Positions 45,507 to 55,996 are shown, counted from the stretch's first letter. The stretch is DNA of 64,000 nucleotides from Bacteroidales bacterium (GCA_017555965.1 JAFZFH010000090.1:1-64000); one strand, 5' to 3'. Numbers and translations are program-made. The notes: generated from the sequence alone by a model not told the origin.

Positions 45507-48131
45507 TTAATAAAGCATAGCCTCACAGCCTCTGATATCCTGAGTCTTGTCATAGAGCAGGAAGTATGATCCGTTCATCCAATTATAGCAGATATCCGAA
45601 GCATCGAATACGATATTAGGGTTATCGCTGATATCCAGATAGTAGATCAGGTAAGAGATCGTGTCGTTGATCTTTCCAAGGTCATTTGAACCGATATAAA
45701 GAGCACGGAGACCTGTGTGGTTGTAAACACCTGTAGGCCATTCCTTAAGACAACGCTCACCCTTTTCATTTCTCTGCCCTCTGATTGCATACATTGTCAA
45801 TGATGCACAGTCAAACGGTTCATATGGGAACTCCGAGAAACGGTTGAACGAAAGGTCGATACCATAGAAGTAAGGCATGTTAGCCGCATGGAACTCCCTT
45901 GGAATATCCTTGAGGTGGTTGTATGAAAGGTCCAGAGACATCAGATACTTCACGTTCTCACCTGTAAACGAGCCCTCAGGGATTTCATCGATTCCGCAAC
46001 CGCGAAGGATGATGTAGTCAACCTTGGATCTGGTCTCTGCAATACACTTAGGGTATTTTCCAAGTCTTGGGTTATTTGCCAGAGACAATGTCTGGATATA
46101 TACGCCCTGGAATGTTCCGTCCTCAACACCTTCAAAACCGTCGATGTCGTTGTACGAGAAGTTCACTGAAGGAATCTGATAGGTGGCATCTGCATCAAAG
46201 ATATTAGGGAACTTCGTAAGCTTGTTGTATGAGCATGAGAAAGTCTCTGCATCCTCGATACGGAAGAAGAGCTTTGTGCCGTCCTCAGCAACATAATGAG
46301 GGAACTCTGTGATCTGGTTATTGTCGAGATAGAGCTGTACAAAAGCAACATCCGGATATGCAGATTCAATCTTTGCAATCTTGTTGCTTGCAACGCTCAA
46401 CAATCCGAGCTTCTTCATCTCATTGATCTCAGCCGGAAGTACAGTAAGGCTGCACTCGTTCATGTAGAGAATCTGCACAGACTGTCCGGCAGGACCTGAA
46501 GCAAGGGCACGAAGACCCTCGTCCACATCCTCCCACTGAGGATTTGCTGAAAGGTTTACTGAAGTAAGCGCAGGCATCTGAGCGATGACCATCGGGAACT
46601 CAGTCATCTTATGACAGTTGTAGATCTCGAAGTCAGTAACTGCAGTAAGTTCAGCCATTGATTCAGGAAGACTCTCGATCTCACCGTTTGCAATGAAGAA
46701 TATCTCAAGCTTCTTGAGGTTTCCGATTGACTCAGGAATACTCTTGAGTCCGTTTGTAGAAATGCCTGGAAGGACGTCATCCATAGGCTTGATCCTCATA
46801 TTTCCGGTAGCCTTGTCAATGATCTGATCCTCAGTCATCGTCTCATAAAGAGAAATCTCAGGAATGGAGATACCATGCTCCATAAGTCCGCGGGCGATAG
46901 GCTCAGAGAACTGGGTCAGGGTATGGGTACGACGCAGATATTCCTTGTGTCTCTCCATTCTGTTCGATGCACCCATTCCGAACTGAACTGTAGGGTCGCT
47001 GTCAAGAAGCCCCATCTCGTTATGATGACCGAGATAAAGCTCTACAAGCTCTGTAAACTGTCCGATTGCCTCAGGAAGATGTCCATTGATACCGAAGCCA
47101 GAAAGAGATATCAGACCTACACGACCGTTATCATGGAGCTTTACTCCTGGCTGGGCACCCCAAAGATCAACATCCTTATTGAAGTCCCAGTTTGATCCAA
47201 CCGGCCATTCGTCACCCTTATAGTACCAGTTTTCTCCATCAAGAGCCTCCCAGATCGCCTTAAGAGCGTAGTAGTCCTTGATATACTCATCCGACTCTCT
47301 CAATGTCACAGGGACATCAGCAACAGCCACCTTGTTGTCAGCAACGGTGAACTCGTTTGCCGAAACGCTGTTGCTTGTTTCGAGAAGATTCTTCTCTGCA
47401 TCGTAAACAGCATATGCCTTTACTGCATATCGTCCTGCCTTGATTGAAACCAAGGTATCACAGATGCTTGACGAAGTCTGATAACCATCCTCGACATCAT
47501 CGGTCTTGTCAAAGTGTACAGAAAAGTCAACAGGAAGCATCTTGAATGTAGGTACATCCTTTCCTGTATCGAGATCCTTTACAGTAAGGTCTGCATACTT
47601 GATCTCATCGAAAGTATATTCTCTTGAATCTGCCTTTGTTGCAGGAACGAAGTCTTTTGTAAGATGGAATCTCACCTTTCCTCTTTCTACAACATCAGCA
47701 AGCACATCATGCATCACCAATCCACCAGGGACTACAGTAAAGCTACCTGATGCATTGCCTTTATAAAGTTCTGCATCAAGGTTATCATAAAGAGTAAATG
47801 CCAATACAGAATACTCTCCTGCAACCAGCTGAAGCTTCTCACTTCTGAGACCGAACTCAGCAGCTTCAGCATTGGAAGCCGACAGAGTCAGTGTCTGAGT
47901 GATCTGGCTGCTTCCGAACTGGAGCGTCACCATGATCTTGGATGCATCATTTAGATACTCCAGCTGTGAAACCACAGCCTTCGTATCCTCATAGGATGCC
48001 TCCTTGTATAATTTGAACTGAACGTATCCATAATCATGCTCACGATAGTCAGCCGGCTCCTGCTTTGCACACGAAGCAAACAGGAACACTGACATCGCAG
48101 CTATGATGATGGAAAATATTGATGATCTCAT
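45507..48131 (-). CDS. Large leucine-rich-repeat lipoprotein (DUF4458-like N-terminus)
   Basis: An 874-residue lipoprotein with lipobox FASC (Cys near 21). An N-terminal region (about 30-275) made of two beta-rich domains resembles the DUF4458 type found with LRRs in Bacteroides. A capping segment follows (ALDGENWYYKGDEW). About 20 LRR-like repeats run to residue 860, for example LKKLEIFFIANGEIESLPES and LKDIPREFHAANMPYFYGIDL. No catalytic motif is present. It probably displays a large protein-binding surface, adjacent to the importer and the protease. Confidence 0.8.
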   Translation of the reverse strand: MRSSIFSIIIAAMSVFLFASCAKQEPADYREHDYGYVQFKLYKEASYEDTKAVVSQLEYLNDASKIMVTLQFGSSQITQTLTLSASNAEAAEFGLRSEKLQLVAGEYSVLAFTLYDNLDAELYKGNASGSFTVVPGGLVMHDVLADVVERGKVRFHLTKDFVPATKADSREYTFDEIKYADLTVKDLDTGKDVPTFKMLPVDFSVHFDKTDDVEDGYQTSSSICDTLVSIKAGRYAVKAYAVYDAEKNLLETSNSVSANEFTVADNKVAVADVPVTLRESDEYIKDYYALKAIWEALDGENWYYKGDEWPVGSNWDFNKDVDLWGAQPGVKLHDNGRVGLISLSGFGINGHLPEAIGQFTELVELYLGHHNEMGLLDSDPTVQFGMGASNRMERHKEYLRRTHTLTQFSEPIARGLMEHGISIPEISLYETMTEDQIIDKATGNMRIKPMDDVLPGISTNGLKSIPESIGNLKKLEIFFIANGEIESLPESMAELTAVTDFEIYNCHKMTEFPMVIAQMPALTSVNLSANPQWEDVDEGLRALASGPAGQSVQILYMNECSLTVLPAEINEMKKLGLLSVASNKIAKIESAYPDVAFVQLYLDNNQITEFPHYVAEDGTKLFFRIEDAETFSCSYNKLTKFPNIFDADATYQIPSVNFSYNDIDGFEGVEDGTFQGVYIQTLSLANNPRLGKYPKCIAETRSKVDYIILRGCGIDEIPEGSFTGENVKYLMSLDLSYNHLKDIPREFHAANMPYFYGIDLSFNRFSEFPYEPFDCASLTMYAIRGQRNEKGERCLKEWPTGVYNHTGLRALYIGSNDLGKINDTISYLIYYLDISDNPNIVFDASDICYNWMNGSYFLLYDKTQDIRGCEAMLY

Positions 48132-48155
48132 ATTTCTATATTATCGTTTTCAATA

Positions 48156-50522
48156 TTACTCGGGAATTACCATTGTACAGATCAACGCATAGGTAGGAAG
48201 ACCTGTCGGATCTGAGAAGAGGAAGTAATCCACCTTTCCGGCTTCTGACATGAAGATTGTCATCTGATCACCGTTGAGCTCATGCGTAAGCCAGTAATCC
48301 TCATATGTACTGTTAGTATTAGGATTGTAGTTGTTCCATGATGCACCACCCATAGGCTTACCAGGAACTGTTACTGTTGCAAGAGATGCAGCAGAAAGGT
48401 CTGTATATGTAAGGAGATAGATATATCTTGGCGCCTGAGCTTCACCCCACTCGTCAATGATAGCCTGTGCATACTCACCATTGTGCTTCTCAAGTGTTGC
48501 CATGCTGCCTACATACTGAGGATATACAAACTCGAACGGAGCCTTTGCCTCAATGTCTGCATCCGGGTCATAGATGATATGGAATGCGCATTGGTTCACC
48601 AAGCTTTCGCCGTCTGCACCAAGAACCTGAAGAATGACGACAACCTCATCCTTAGCTGTACAAGCCTTGGTATACACATAGAAATTAGGTGCAGCACCCT
48701 CTACAGAAATCTTACCTTTATATTCACCGAAAGTAGCAGGATCAATTGCGATTGCTCCCCAATACTCTGTCTTTCCTGTAATGTAGAGCATTCTGTCATT
48801 TGTCAGAACCTGATAGACTTCAGTAACATTATAGTTACTGCTGATTGCCATATAAAGCTCTGAGTTCTGATCCATCGATGAAATCACACCTATACCTGAT
48901 GCAATCTGATACTCAGTACCTGACGACTCACCTGTATATGCAGGATCGAATACTACAAGAACAGCTGCAAGAATATTGTCATTCTCGCCATAGAACACAG
49001 CTGCTGTATGAGTTGCAGAAGCCGGAACCTCGTTCATATTGAAGCGGCCCTCTGTATTTCCGCCAAAACCTGCAAATGATATCCAGCAGGCATCATTCTC
49101 TGAAATCTCCTGAGAGAACACACCCATAGGATAGTCTGTATCAGCATAAAGCTTTACATAAGAGTATGGTTCGCTTACCTTGAAAGATCCCTCATCTCCT
49201 GACCATTCTCCGGTATAAGTAATCTTGTGGTAAACAGGTGCAGTTGGGAAATCCCACTGAAGAACGTTATCCTCCGCCTTAGGGTCAAGAGTAGAGAAAT
49301 ATGTTCCCACCTCTGCTCTGAGTTCCTCAGGAGAAGTCGGAGTAATATATGGAGGAACCTCTCCTGCCTGAGTAAGTCTGCCCACATAGTAAGGAGCATA
49401 CTCTGCATTGAAACCACACTCCGGATCGTTCATGTCACAGATCTCCTCTGCTGTCACATCTGCCATTGAAGCAGGGAAAACAAAGAGGTCTGCATATCTT
49501 GCCTCACCTGAGTTTTCAGTAACGCCGATTGTAAAGTCAACTGTCTTAAGGAGAGCATCATCATAGTACTCACCACGCTCGATGATCACCCAATCAGCAT
49601 ATGCGATATCATGATACTGTCCTTTCCACTCGAGAGCTCTGATTACAGCACCCTCCATACCGAGAACATAAGCAACCGCTGTACCCTCAACGTAGCTTCC
49701 GTTAGGAAGGAGTACCTCACCGGCCATATTGAACTCTGTCGAATTGAGTTCGCACTCGATACGGTCACCAAATGCAGGAAGTTTCACTGTAAGTTCTGTT
49801 ACAGCATTATCGTTGCTGCTGTCAATGAATCTCACCTTCTCTTCTGCACCATTCTTGACTGTCTCATCCAGAACAGCTGTAAGGAGCATATCCACAGTAC
49901 CGGCAGCTCCGCTTGTCACCTCAGTCTTACCGTCAACGGTATACGCCCTGAGCCATGAAGGAAGAGCAAGATCCCAAGCATAATTGGCAACAACCCTTAC
50001 AGGAAGAGAATAAGTCGGAACTCCTGTGAATGTCAGCAGCTCGGCGCTTGTAACCTTAGATGTACCGAAGTCATCAGTGAAACCTTCCTCATCAGCCACG
50101 CCGGCATAAATATCCATAGAGCGGTTGAGAGACGGACGAGTGAGCGTAGCGATCTTTTTCTTTTCGTCACCCATAGCAAGGTAAACATCACAGACACGAT
50201 TGACATCAAACTCCTCATCCTTAGAGAACACCACTGTAAACACGACCTTTTCAGCCTTATTTCCAGAAATGCGTGATGCCTTCATTCCTGAATCATCGAT
50301 CCAGAAATAGTTCATCACACCATCTCCTTCAAGTGTAACATCCCAAGCCATATTAGGCTCGATAGAGATCTCCACAGACTCACCTGCTGCTACTGTCTTG
50401 TTCAACACTGATGTAGGGAATGACGGAACCTCATTCTTCTGCGGGTCAGTCAGGTCACAGGAAACAACAGCCATGAACCCCAGAACAAGGGCTGCAGCAT
50501 ATTTAAAAATGTTTCTTTTCAT
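48156..50522 (-). CDS. Large lipoprotein of unknown function with Ig-like N-terminal domains
   Basis: A 788-residue lipoprotein (lipobox VVSC, Cys near 22). N-terminal Ig/BACON-like domains (SVEISIEPNMAWDVTLEGDG; a second around residue 165) are followed by several beta-rich segments without catalytic motifs. I do not recognise the C-terminal two thirds. Position third after SusD is where surface glycan- or peptide-binding lipoproteins usually sit. ATG 50522 starts the signal peptide; an in-frame codon 23 residues upstream would destroy it. Confidence 0.7.
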   Translation of the reverse strand: MKRNIFKYAAALVLGFMAVVSCDLTDPQKNEVPSFPTSVLNKTVAAGESVEISIEPNMAWDVTLEGDGVMNYFWIDDSGMKASRISGNKAEKVVFTVVFSKDEEFDVNRVCDVYLAMGDEKKKIATLTRPSLNRSMDIYAGVADEEGFTDDFGTSKVTSAELLTFTGVPTYSLPVRVVANYAWDLALPSWLRAYTVDGKTEVTSGAAGTVDMLLTAVLDETVKNGAEEKVRFIDSSNDNAVTELTVKLPAFGDRIECELNSTEFNMAGEVLLPNGSYVEGTAVAYVLGMEGAVIRALEWKGQYHDIAYADWVIIERGEYYDDALLKTVDFTIGVTENSGEARYADLFVFPASMADVTAEEICDMNDPECGFNAEYAPYYVGRLTQAGEVPPYITPTSPEELRAEVGTYFSTLDPKAEDNVLQWDFPTAPVYHKITYTGEWSGDEGSFKVSEPYSYVKLYADTDYPMGVFSQEISENDACWISFAGFGGNTEGRFNMNEVPASATHTAAVFYGENDNILAAVLVVFDPAYTGESSGTEYQIASGIGVISSMDQNSELYMAISSNYNVTEVYQVLTNDRMLYITGKTEYWGAIAIDPATFGEYKGKISVEGAAPNFYVYTKACTAKDEVVVILQVLGADGESLVNQCAFHIIYDPDADIEAKAPFEFVYPQYVGSMATLEKHNGEYAQAIIDEWGEAQAPRYIYLLTYTDLSAASLATVTVPGKPMGGASWNNYNPNTNSTYEDYWLTHELNGDQMTIFMSEAGKVDYFLFSDPTGLPTYALICTMVIPE

Positions 50523-50550
50523 ATATATCGTTATTTTTATTTCATATGTA

Positions 50551-51456
50551 TTACATTCCTTCTTCCCTCTTAAGTCTCTCTGCCTCTTCATCGCTGATCC
50601 ACTCCATGATGTTATAGAAGTGTCCTACGCTTCCTACAGGAGAGCCAAGATTCTCGACATACATCTCTGTCCAGATATAAAGGTAACTTCCGCAAGGATA
50701 ATAGATCGAGTCATAATACTGGCTCGCCTTTACAAGAATCTTGTCATCACCGTGTGTCTGTCCGAAGAAAGAGCCCTCATCACTTGCGACCTGCCCCTCA
50801 TCCATAGTCACATATGGCATCATAGGATCCTCTGTATTGAATCGCATTGTCACATCATAACCATCGTTGAGCCAGTTGCGGCAGATGATGGTATTCTCCT
50901 CTGTAGGATGCTTCTCTGTATAGATGAGTCTCTGGTAGCTGCCTGTAATGCTGTACTGATACAGGAACATAGAAGTCAGCATGCAGTATCCGGTGAAGTT
51001 GTTTACATCAAACGGACAGCTCTTCATAAGAACAGCCTTTGTATCCTTGCCGTAAAGAGGCATCTCAAGTTTCTCGTTCATGACCAGGCGGAGCTGGAAT
51101 CCAAGAGAATCTGTAGCCTCGAGGTTGTCATAATAACCATGAACCAATACATCGGCACGGGTCTCTCCGGCCTTGATGGTCACTGTGTTAGACTGAAGAC
51201 GGAAATGTCTGTTCTCGATTGCGTTGTTACCCTTATCGATCACTTCCACTCCGAAAGTACGGTCATAATCACGTACGACTGTAGATACGACCGGTATGTT
51301 GAACCACTCGACATCCTTCTGTACAGGATAAGTTGCCAAAGTGTCTGCAAACATGACATACTCTGCATCTGAATATGTCACATACCTTTCATGACATGAA
51401 GACGCTAACGCTACAGCCACGAAAGCAAGTGTAATATATTTCAAAATCTGCTTCAT
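50551..51456 (-). CDS. DUF4984-type SusD-associated lipoprotein
   Basis: A 301-residue lipoprotein (lipobox ASSC, Cys near 21). The segment from SDAEYVMFADTLATYPVQ, with later KSCPFDVNNFTGYCM and WISDEEAERLKREEG, resembles a family I recall as DUF4984, usually encoded right after SusD. The family number is from memory. In this position such lipoproteins are accessory parts of the SusCD complex. Gaps are 11 bp after SusD and 28 bp before the next gene. Confidence 0.7.
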   Translation of the reverse strand: MKQILKYITLAFVAVALASSCHERYVTYSDAEYVMFADTLATYPVQKDVEWFNIPVVSTVVRDYDRTFGVEVIDKGNNAIENRHFRLQSNTVTIKAGETRADVLVHGYYDNLEATDSLGFQLRLVMNEKLEMPLYGKDTKAVLMKSCPFDVNNFTGYCMLTSMFLYQYSITGSYQRLIYTEKHPTEENTIICRNWLNDGYDVTMRFNTEDPMMPYVTMDEGQVASDEGSFFGQTHGDDKILVKASQYYDSIYYPCGSYLYIWTEMYVENLGSPVGSVGHFYNIMEWISDEEAERLKREEGM

Positions 51457-51467
51457 ATATCAATGCT

Positions 51468-53021
51468 TTATTTTGATGCGTAACCCTTGTTCTGAATGAT
51501 TTCCGAACCAGGAGCCTCGATATCGTTCTGCGGAATAGGCCATACGAAACGGTAATCACCGGCCTCAATCTTCTTTGTGCTGCCTTCTGGCTGTGCATAT
51601 GCCTGGTGAGTACGCTCAAATCCCATATTCCAGCGCTTGAGGTCATGGAGACGGAAGCCTTCCATATAAAGTTCCTTCACTCTCTCATCTGAAATAACTT
51701 CCTTCCAGTTTGAAGCTGACAGACCGGCTGCCTTTCCTCCTCTGGCATCATTAAGCGTAGTGAGGTCTGCTGAAGCCTTTGCGTACTGTCCCTTTTCACA
51801 GTAAGCCTCTGCGCGGATGAGATACTGCTCTGCAAGACGAAGCGGTTTTGGTTTGCTTACATGGTAGATGATGTTCGCGATGAACGACTCATTACCGAAA
51901 TATTTAGTAAGCAATGGATATTTCAACGCATGAGCATATCCGGTCTGAAGATTGGTGAAGTATGCGCTGTATCTCGCGTCACCTGAAGTATAGAGGTCAA
52001 GTACCCACTGAGCAGGGACATAGTCCGGATAGAAATATACATAGTCATTGTTGAAATTGAGGAATACCTGACCCAAAGCTCCACCATATGATGTGATGGT
52101 ATAGTCAACCATCCATATCACTTCAGTGGAAAGGTCATTTGTCCACATGTAATCGACATAGCTGTATACCTTTGACTGACCTGTAATAGGGCTTACACCG
52201 GAAGTATACGATGCAGCTGTAGAAAGTGCATATGCATTATCCTCGATAAGCTTTGTCGAATACTCGATTGCAGTATCCCAATCCTGCATGTAAAGCGCTG
52301 TCCTTGCGTGGATAGCATTCGCAGAAGCATGTGTGAGATATGGAGAACTGTATCCGTATTCAGCATCCTCAAGAAGAGTCTCGGCCTTCACAAGGTCACG
52401 GATGACGAACTCGTATGACTCCTTCAATGTCGATCGCTTGAGGGGCTTAGGACCGAAGTATGTGCTGTCGATGGCAATACCTCCCTCAGGCTCAACTGCA
52501 GTTTCAGGAGTGTACGCCTTACAGAAGCATTTGATCAGCTCGGAATAAGCCAATGCTCTTGCACAATATACCTCACCAGTGTAATAATCAAGATAAGTGA
52601 TGCTCTCATCATCTGTAAAGGATGCTTTGAGAGCCTCCACCTGATCAAGATAGAAGTTGCATCGTCCGATTACTGCATAAAGACTTCCGTAAACAGCCTC
52701 GATCTCTGAGTTTGTAGGACGGATATCCCACTGCCAGAGAGTTCCGTATGTATTTGAATTACCCTGAACAGCCTGTACCATATCCGCCTGAATATCAGGA
52801 AGGAGAGTAAGGTATCCGCTGTAGAGTCCGCCATTCATCAATGCCGAGTATATACCAGTGAGTGTCTGCTCTGCATCATTGAAGGTCTTCATTCCTTCGG
52901 ACTCCGGGATGGCATCGCCAGGGAGTTTGTCCAGGCAGGAAGTCATTCCGATGGCAACGGCTATCACCGCTGCCGCCCTTAATAATATATTATATGTATT
53001 CTTCATCATTTTCCGTAGCAT
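51468..53021 (-). CDS. SusD/RagB-family outer-membrane lipoprotein
   Basis: A 517-residue protein with lipobox MTSC (Cys near 29) and the SusD fold: TPR-like helices with VYGSLYAVIGRCNFYLDQVE, AEQYLIRAEAYCEKGQYAKA and the C-terminal VWPIPQNDIE. SusD is the hinged lid on the SusC barrel that captures ligand. Its ATG overlaps the susC stop (TAATG), so the pair is translationally coupled. A downstream ATG at 53009 would also keep the signal peptide. Confidence 0.95.
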   Translation of the reverse strand: MLRKMMKNTYNILLRAAAVIAVAIGMTSCLDKLPGDAIPESEGMKTFNDAEQTLTGIYSALMNGGLYSGYLTLLPDIQADMVQAVQGNSNTYGTLWQWDIRPTNSEIEAVYGSLYAVIGRCNFYLDQVEALKASFTDDESITYLDYYTGEVYCARALAYSELIKCFCKAYTPETAVEPEGGIAIDSTYFGPKPLKRSTLKESYEFVIRDLVKAETLLEDAEYGYSSPYLTHASANAIHARTALYMQDWDTAIEYSTKLIEDNAYALSTAASYTSGVSPITGQSKVYSYVDYMWTNDLSTEVIWMVDYTITSYGGALGQVFLNFNNDYVYFYPDYVPAQWVLDLYTSGDARYSAYFTNLQTGYAHALKYPLLTKYFGNESFIANIIYHVSKPKPLRLAEQYLIRAEAYCEKGQYAKASADLTTLNDARGGKAAGLSASNWKEVISDERVKELYMEGFRLHDLKRWNMGFERTHQAYAQPEGSTKKIEAGDYRFVWPIPQNDIEAPGSEIIQNKGYASK

Positions 53022-55963
53022 TAGAACATCAGGTCCAGACCGAATGTAAACTGGCGTGACATAGGATACTGAGCAGCATAAAGGTTGCTTGTACCCTCCG
53101 GATCAAGGCCAGAGAAGTTAGTGAATGTCAGGAGGTTCTGAGCCTGAGCATAAATTCTGAGCCCCCTGATCGCTCTGGTCTTCCTGAGAAGATCTGATGG
53201 AAGGGAGTAAGACAGCATGAGGTTTTTCAGACGGAGGAATGATGCATCCTCAAGAAGTCTGCTGTCGAACTCAGTATATACACCGTGACGTGGGATATCT
53301 GTAATGTCACCCGGCTGCTTCCAGCGGTTAAGAAGTCTGCGAGACTGATTATATGAAGCAAAACGTCCGTTTGACTCATCGAAGTAACGGTCATTATTGA
53401 TCATATAACGGTCAGCTACCCAGCTGAACTGAGCGGCAAGGCTGAGACCCTTCCATGAAAGAGTTGTACCGAAACCACCCTGCCAAGGAGCATGATATGT
53501 CTTACCTATCATCACCTTATCCTCATCACGAAGCTCATTAGTGATATTTCCGTCCTTGTCATACCAGAGAGCATCACCGTTTGCAGGATTTACACCAGCA
53601 TAACGGTTGATGTAGAATTCTCCGAGAGGACGACCTACCACAAGCTTTGTGCTGGTATTCGAACGCTCATACTCTGTTACTCCGTTATAGAGCTCTACGA
53701 TCTCGTTGTGGTTATATCCGACATTTGCATTAAGATTCCACATGAAGTCGCCGACCGTCATTACTGTGGCGTTCACATTGAGTTCGGCACCCAGGTTCAC
53801 CATAGCCCCGACGTTGTCCCACTTGTATCCGTAACCATTAGACTGTGCGTATGAAAGAGGAACTGACATAAGCATGTCTGTTGTCCTCTTTGCATAAAGC
53901 TCGAGATCCGCATTGAGTCTGCTCCAGAAGCCGAAATGAAGACCGAGGTTTGTTGTCCATGTATTTTCCCATGTAAGTTTCTCATTACCTGGCTGAACTG
54001 GGGCTACACCAGAATCTCCTGCATAGTCAGCACCACCGGAAATAAGGGCAAGGTGCTCATAGTTAGGGATTTCAGAGTTTCCTGAAGTACCTGAACTGAA
54101 CGAAACCTGACCATTTGTAAGCCATTCGCGTGATCCGGCCATGAAGTCCTCGTTCCTCATGTTCCACATGAATCCGACAGCACCGAACAGACCCCAACGG
54201 TTATCCTTTCCGAAACGTGACGAACCATCTGTTCTGAGGGATGCCTCTGCGTAGTACTTGTCTGCAAAGTTGTATTCTGCACGTCCGAAGAACGACACTC
54301 GCGAATAGTCTGATGTTGACATAGAATCCCATGAGTTTGCTCTTGTACCTGTAGAGATATCTGTCAGCTTGTCATTAGTCTGACCCTTTGTACCCACACT
54401 GAATCTCTCGTAATGATAATCCTGCCACTCGTGTCCGAGAAGGAAGTTGAAATCATGTACATTGTCGATATCAAAACGATAGTTGAGGGTATTGGTCCAC
54501 TGAAGGTTCATTCCGTCAGTAGAGCTTCTTGCAGCAGAACCCTCTCCCATATTAGGAGCATAGCTTGGGAAAGACTGGCTGAAGCCGGTAGTATGATTGA
54601 AGTCAAGACCGAACTGAGTCCTGAATGTAAGGTTTCTGTAAAGATTGAAGTCAGCGAAGACAGTTGAGAATACCTTGTACTTCTTGTATGTTACAGGATT
54701 GTTCTCAAGCCATTCGAGAGGGTTCTGTCCCTGTCCCTTCCATGAACCGTCATTTACAGAAGCCAACGATCCGTCAGCCTTGTACGGATTCCAGTAAGGA
54801 AGCATGAATCGGGAAGCGGAAATAGGAGTCACCAACGCGTATGCACCTTCGTCAGCCTGCTGGATATCCTGATAGTTGAACATGGTATTTGTTCCCATCT
54901 TGAGGACATCTGACATCTGCTGCTCAAAGTTGAAGCGCATCGAATAACGTGTGAACTGAGAACCTGGAGCAATACCGTCCTGATCGTAGTATGCACCTGA
55001 AAGGTAATAGTTGGTAGTCTCGGTAGCACCTGCAATCGAAAGTTCATGGCTCTGAAGGAGAGCTGAGTCATTGAACACAACATCCATCCAGTTCACATCG
55101 ATCGTTGAAAGGTAATTGTAGTTCTGACCTGCAGTCATTCCGATTTCCTTCTCATACTGTATACGCTCCGCTGTATTCATGAGATCCCAGTTTCCATGGG
55201 CCATCGCCGACCATCCCATCTGCATACGGTAGTTCACGTTAGGTCTGTCCATATTGCGGCCACGCTTTGTTGTGATCACAATCACACCGTTTGCTGCACG
55301 CGCACCGTAGATGGATGTCGAAGAAGCATCCTTGAGAACTGACATGCTCTCGATATCTGCCGGATTGATGGTATTGAAGTCAGATGCCGAAATCTCCACA
55401 CCATCCAGGATATAGAGAGGGGCTGTTCCGGAGTTGATGGAGTTTGTACCACGGATAGTCATGGATGCGGAAGCACTTGGCTCACCGGAATTTGACAACA
55501 CAGTAAGTCCGGCAACCTGTCCCTGAAGAGCCTGGTCAAAAGCCGCTGTAGGAGTACTTTCCAACTTGTCGGACTTCACAGTCGAAACAGAGCCGGCAAC
55601 AGTACCCTTCTTCCTTACTCCATAAGCGATAACGACTACATCATCCAGCTTGAGGTTTTCAGGCTGCATGACGACGTTATGAGTAAACTCTGCCACAGAA
55701 GGCACTACGACTTTCTCATCCGTATAACCGATGCTTGAGAATATGAGCTCTGTTCCAGGAGCGACTTCAATGATGTAATCTCCATCAAGAGAGGTTATTA
55801 CACCATTTCCGGGACCAGCAACAACTCCAACTCCCATCATCGGCAAGCCATCCTCAGCAGAAGTCACCACTCCGCTGACCTTGACAGTCGTCTGTGCGGA
55901 AAGTGCGATACCAGCGACGGCAAGCAGGAAAGTCGTCAGAATCAGTTTAAGATTATTTTTCAT
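53021..55963 (-). CDS. SusC/RagA-family TonB-linked outer-membrane transporter
   Basis: A 980-residue protein. After the signal peptide (to about SAQ, 23) come a carboxypeptidase-regulatory-like domain (VSGVVTSAEDGLPMMGVGV), a TonB box region (DDVVVIAYGVRKK), a plug (RGTNSINSGTAPLYILDGV, MSVLKDASSTSIYGARAANG) and a barrel ending FTFGLDLMF. There is no STN domain, so it is unlikely to signal through a FecR/ECF sigma pair. With SusD it forms the import channel of the locus. ATG 55963 was chosen 28 nt after a well-formed promoter. Confidence 0.96.
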   Translation of the reverse strand: MKNNLKLILTTFLLAVAGIALSAQTTVKVSGVVTSAEDGLPMMGVGVVAGPGNGVITSLDGDYIIEVAPGTELIFSSIGYTDEKVVVPSVAEFTHNVVMQPENLKLDDVVVIAYGVRKKGTVAGSVSTVKSDKLESTPTAAFDQALQGQVAGLTVLSNSGEPSASASMTIRGTNSINSGTAPLYILDGVEISASDFNTINPADIESMSVLKDASSTSIYGARAANGVIVITTKRGRNMDRPNVNYRMQMGWSAMAHGNWDLMNTAERIQYEKEIGMTAGQNYNYLSTIDVNWMDVVFNDSALLQSHELSIAGATETTNYYLSGAYYDQDGIAPGSQFTRYSMRFNFEQQMSDVLKMGTNTMFNYQDIQQADEGAYALVTPISASRFMLPYWNPYKADGSLASVNDGSWKGQGQNPLEWLENNPVTYKKYKVFSTVFADFNLYRNLTFRTQFGLDFNHTTGFSQSFPSYAPNMGEGSAARSSTDGMNLQWTNTLNYRFDIDNVHDFNFLLGHEWQDYHYERFSVGTKGQTNDKLTDISTGTRANSWDSMSTSDYSRVSFFGRAEYNFADKYYAEASLRTDGSSRFGKDNRWGLFGAVGFMWNMRNEDFMAGSREWLTNGQVSFSSGTSGNSEIPNYEHLALISGGADYAGDSGVAPVQPGNEKLTWENTWTTNLGLHFGFWSRLNADLELYAKRTTDMLMSVPLSYAQSNGYGYKWDNVGAMVNLGAELNVNATVMTVGDFMWNLNANVGYNHNEIVELYNGVTEYERSNTSTKLVVGRPLGEFYINRYAGVNPANGDALWYDKDGNITNELRDEDKVMIGKTYHAPWQGGFGTTLSWKGLSLAAQFSWVADRYMINNDRYFDESNGRFASYNQSRRLLNRWKQPGDITDIPRHGVYTEFDSRLLEDASFLRLKNLMLSYSLPSDLLRKTRAIRGLRIYAQAQNLLTFTNFSGLDPEGTSNLYAAQYPMSRQFTFGLDLMF

Positions 55964-55996
55964 CAATATTGATTTTGTTATGATTTTTCCAACCTG

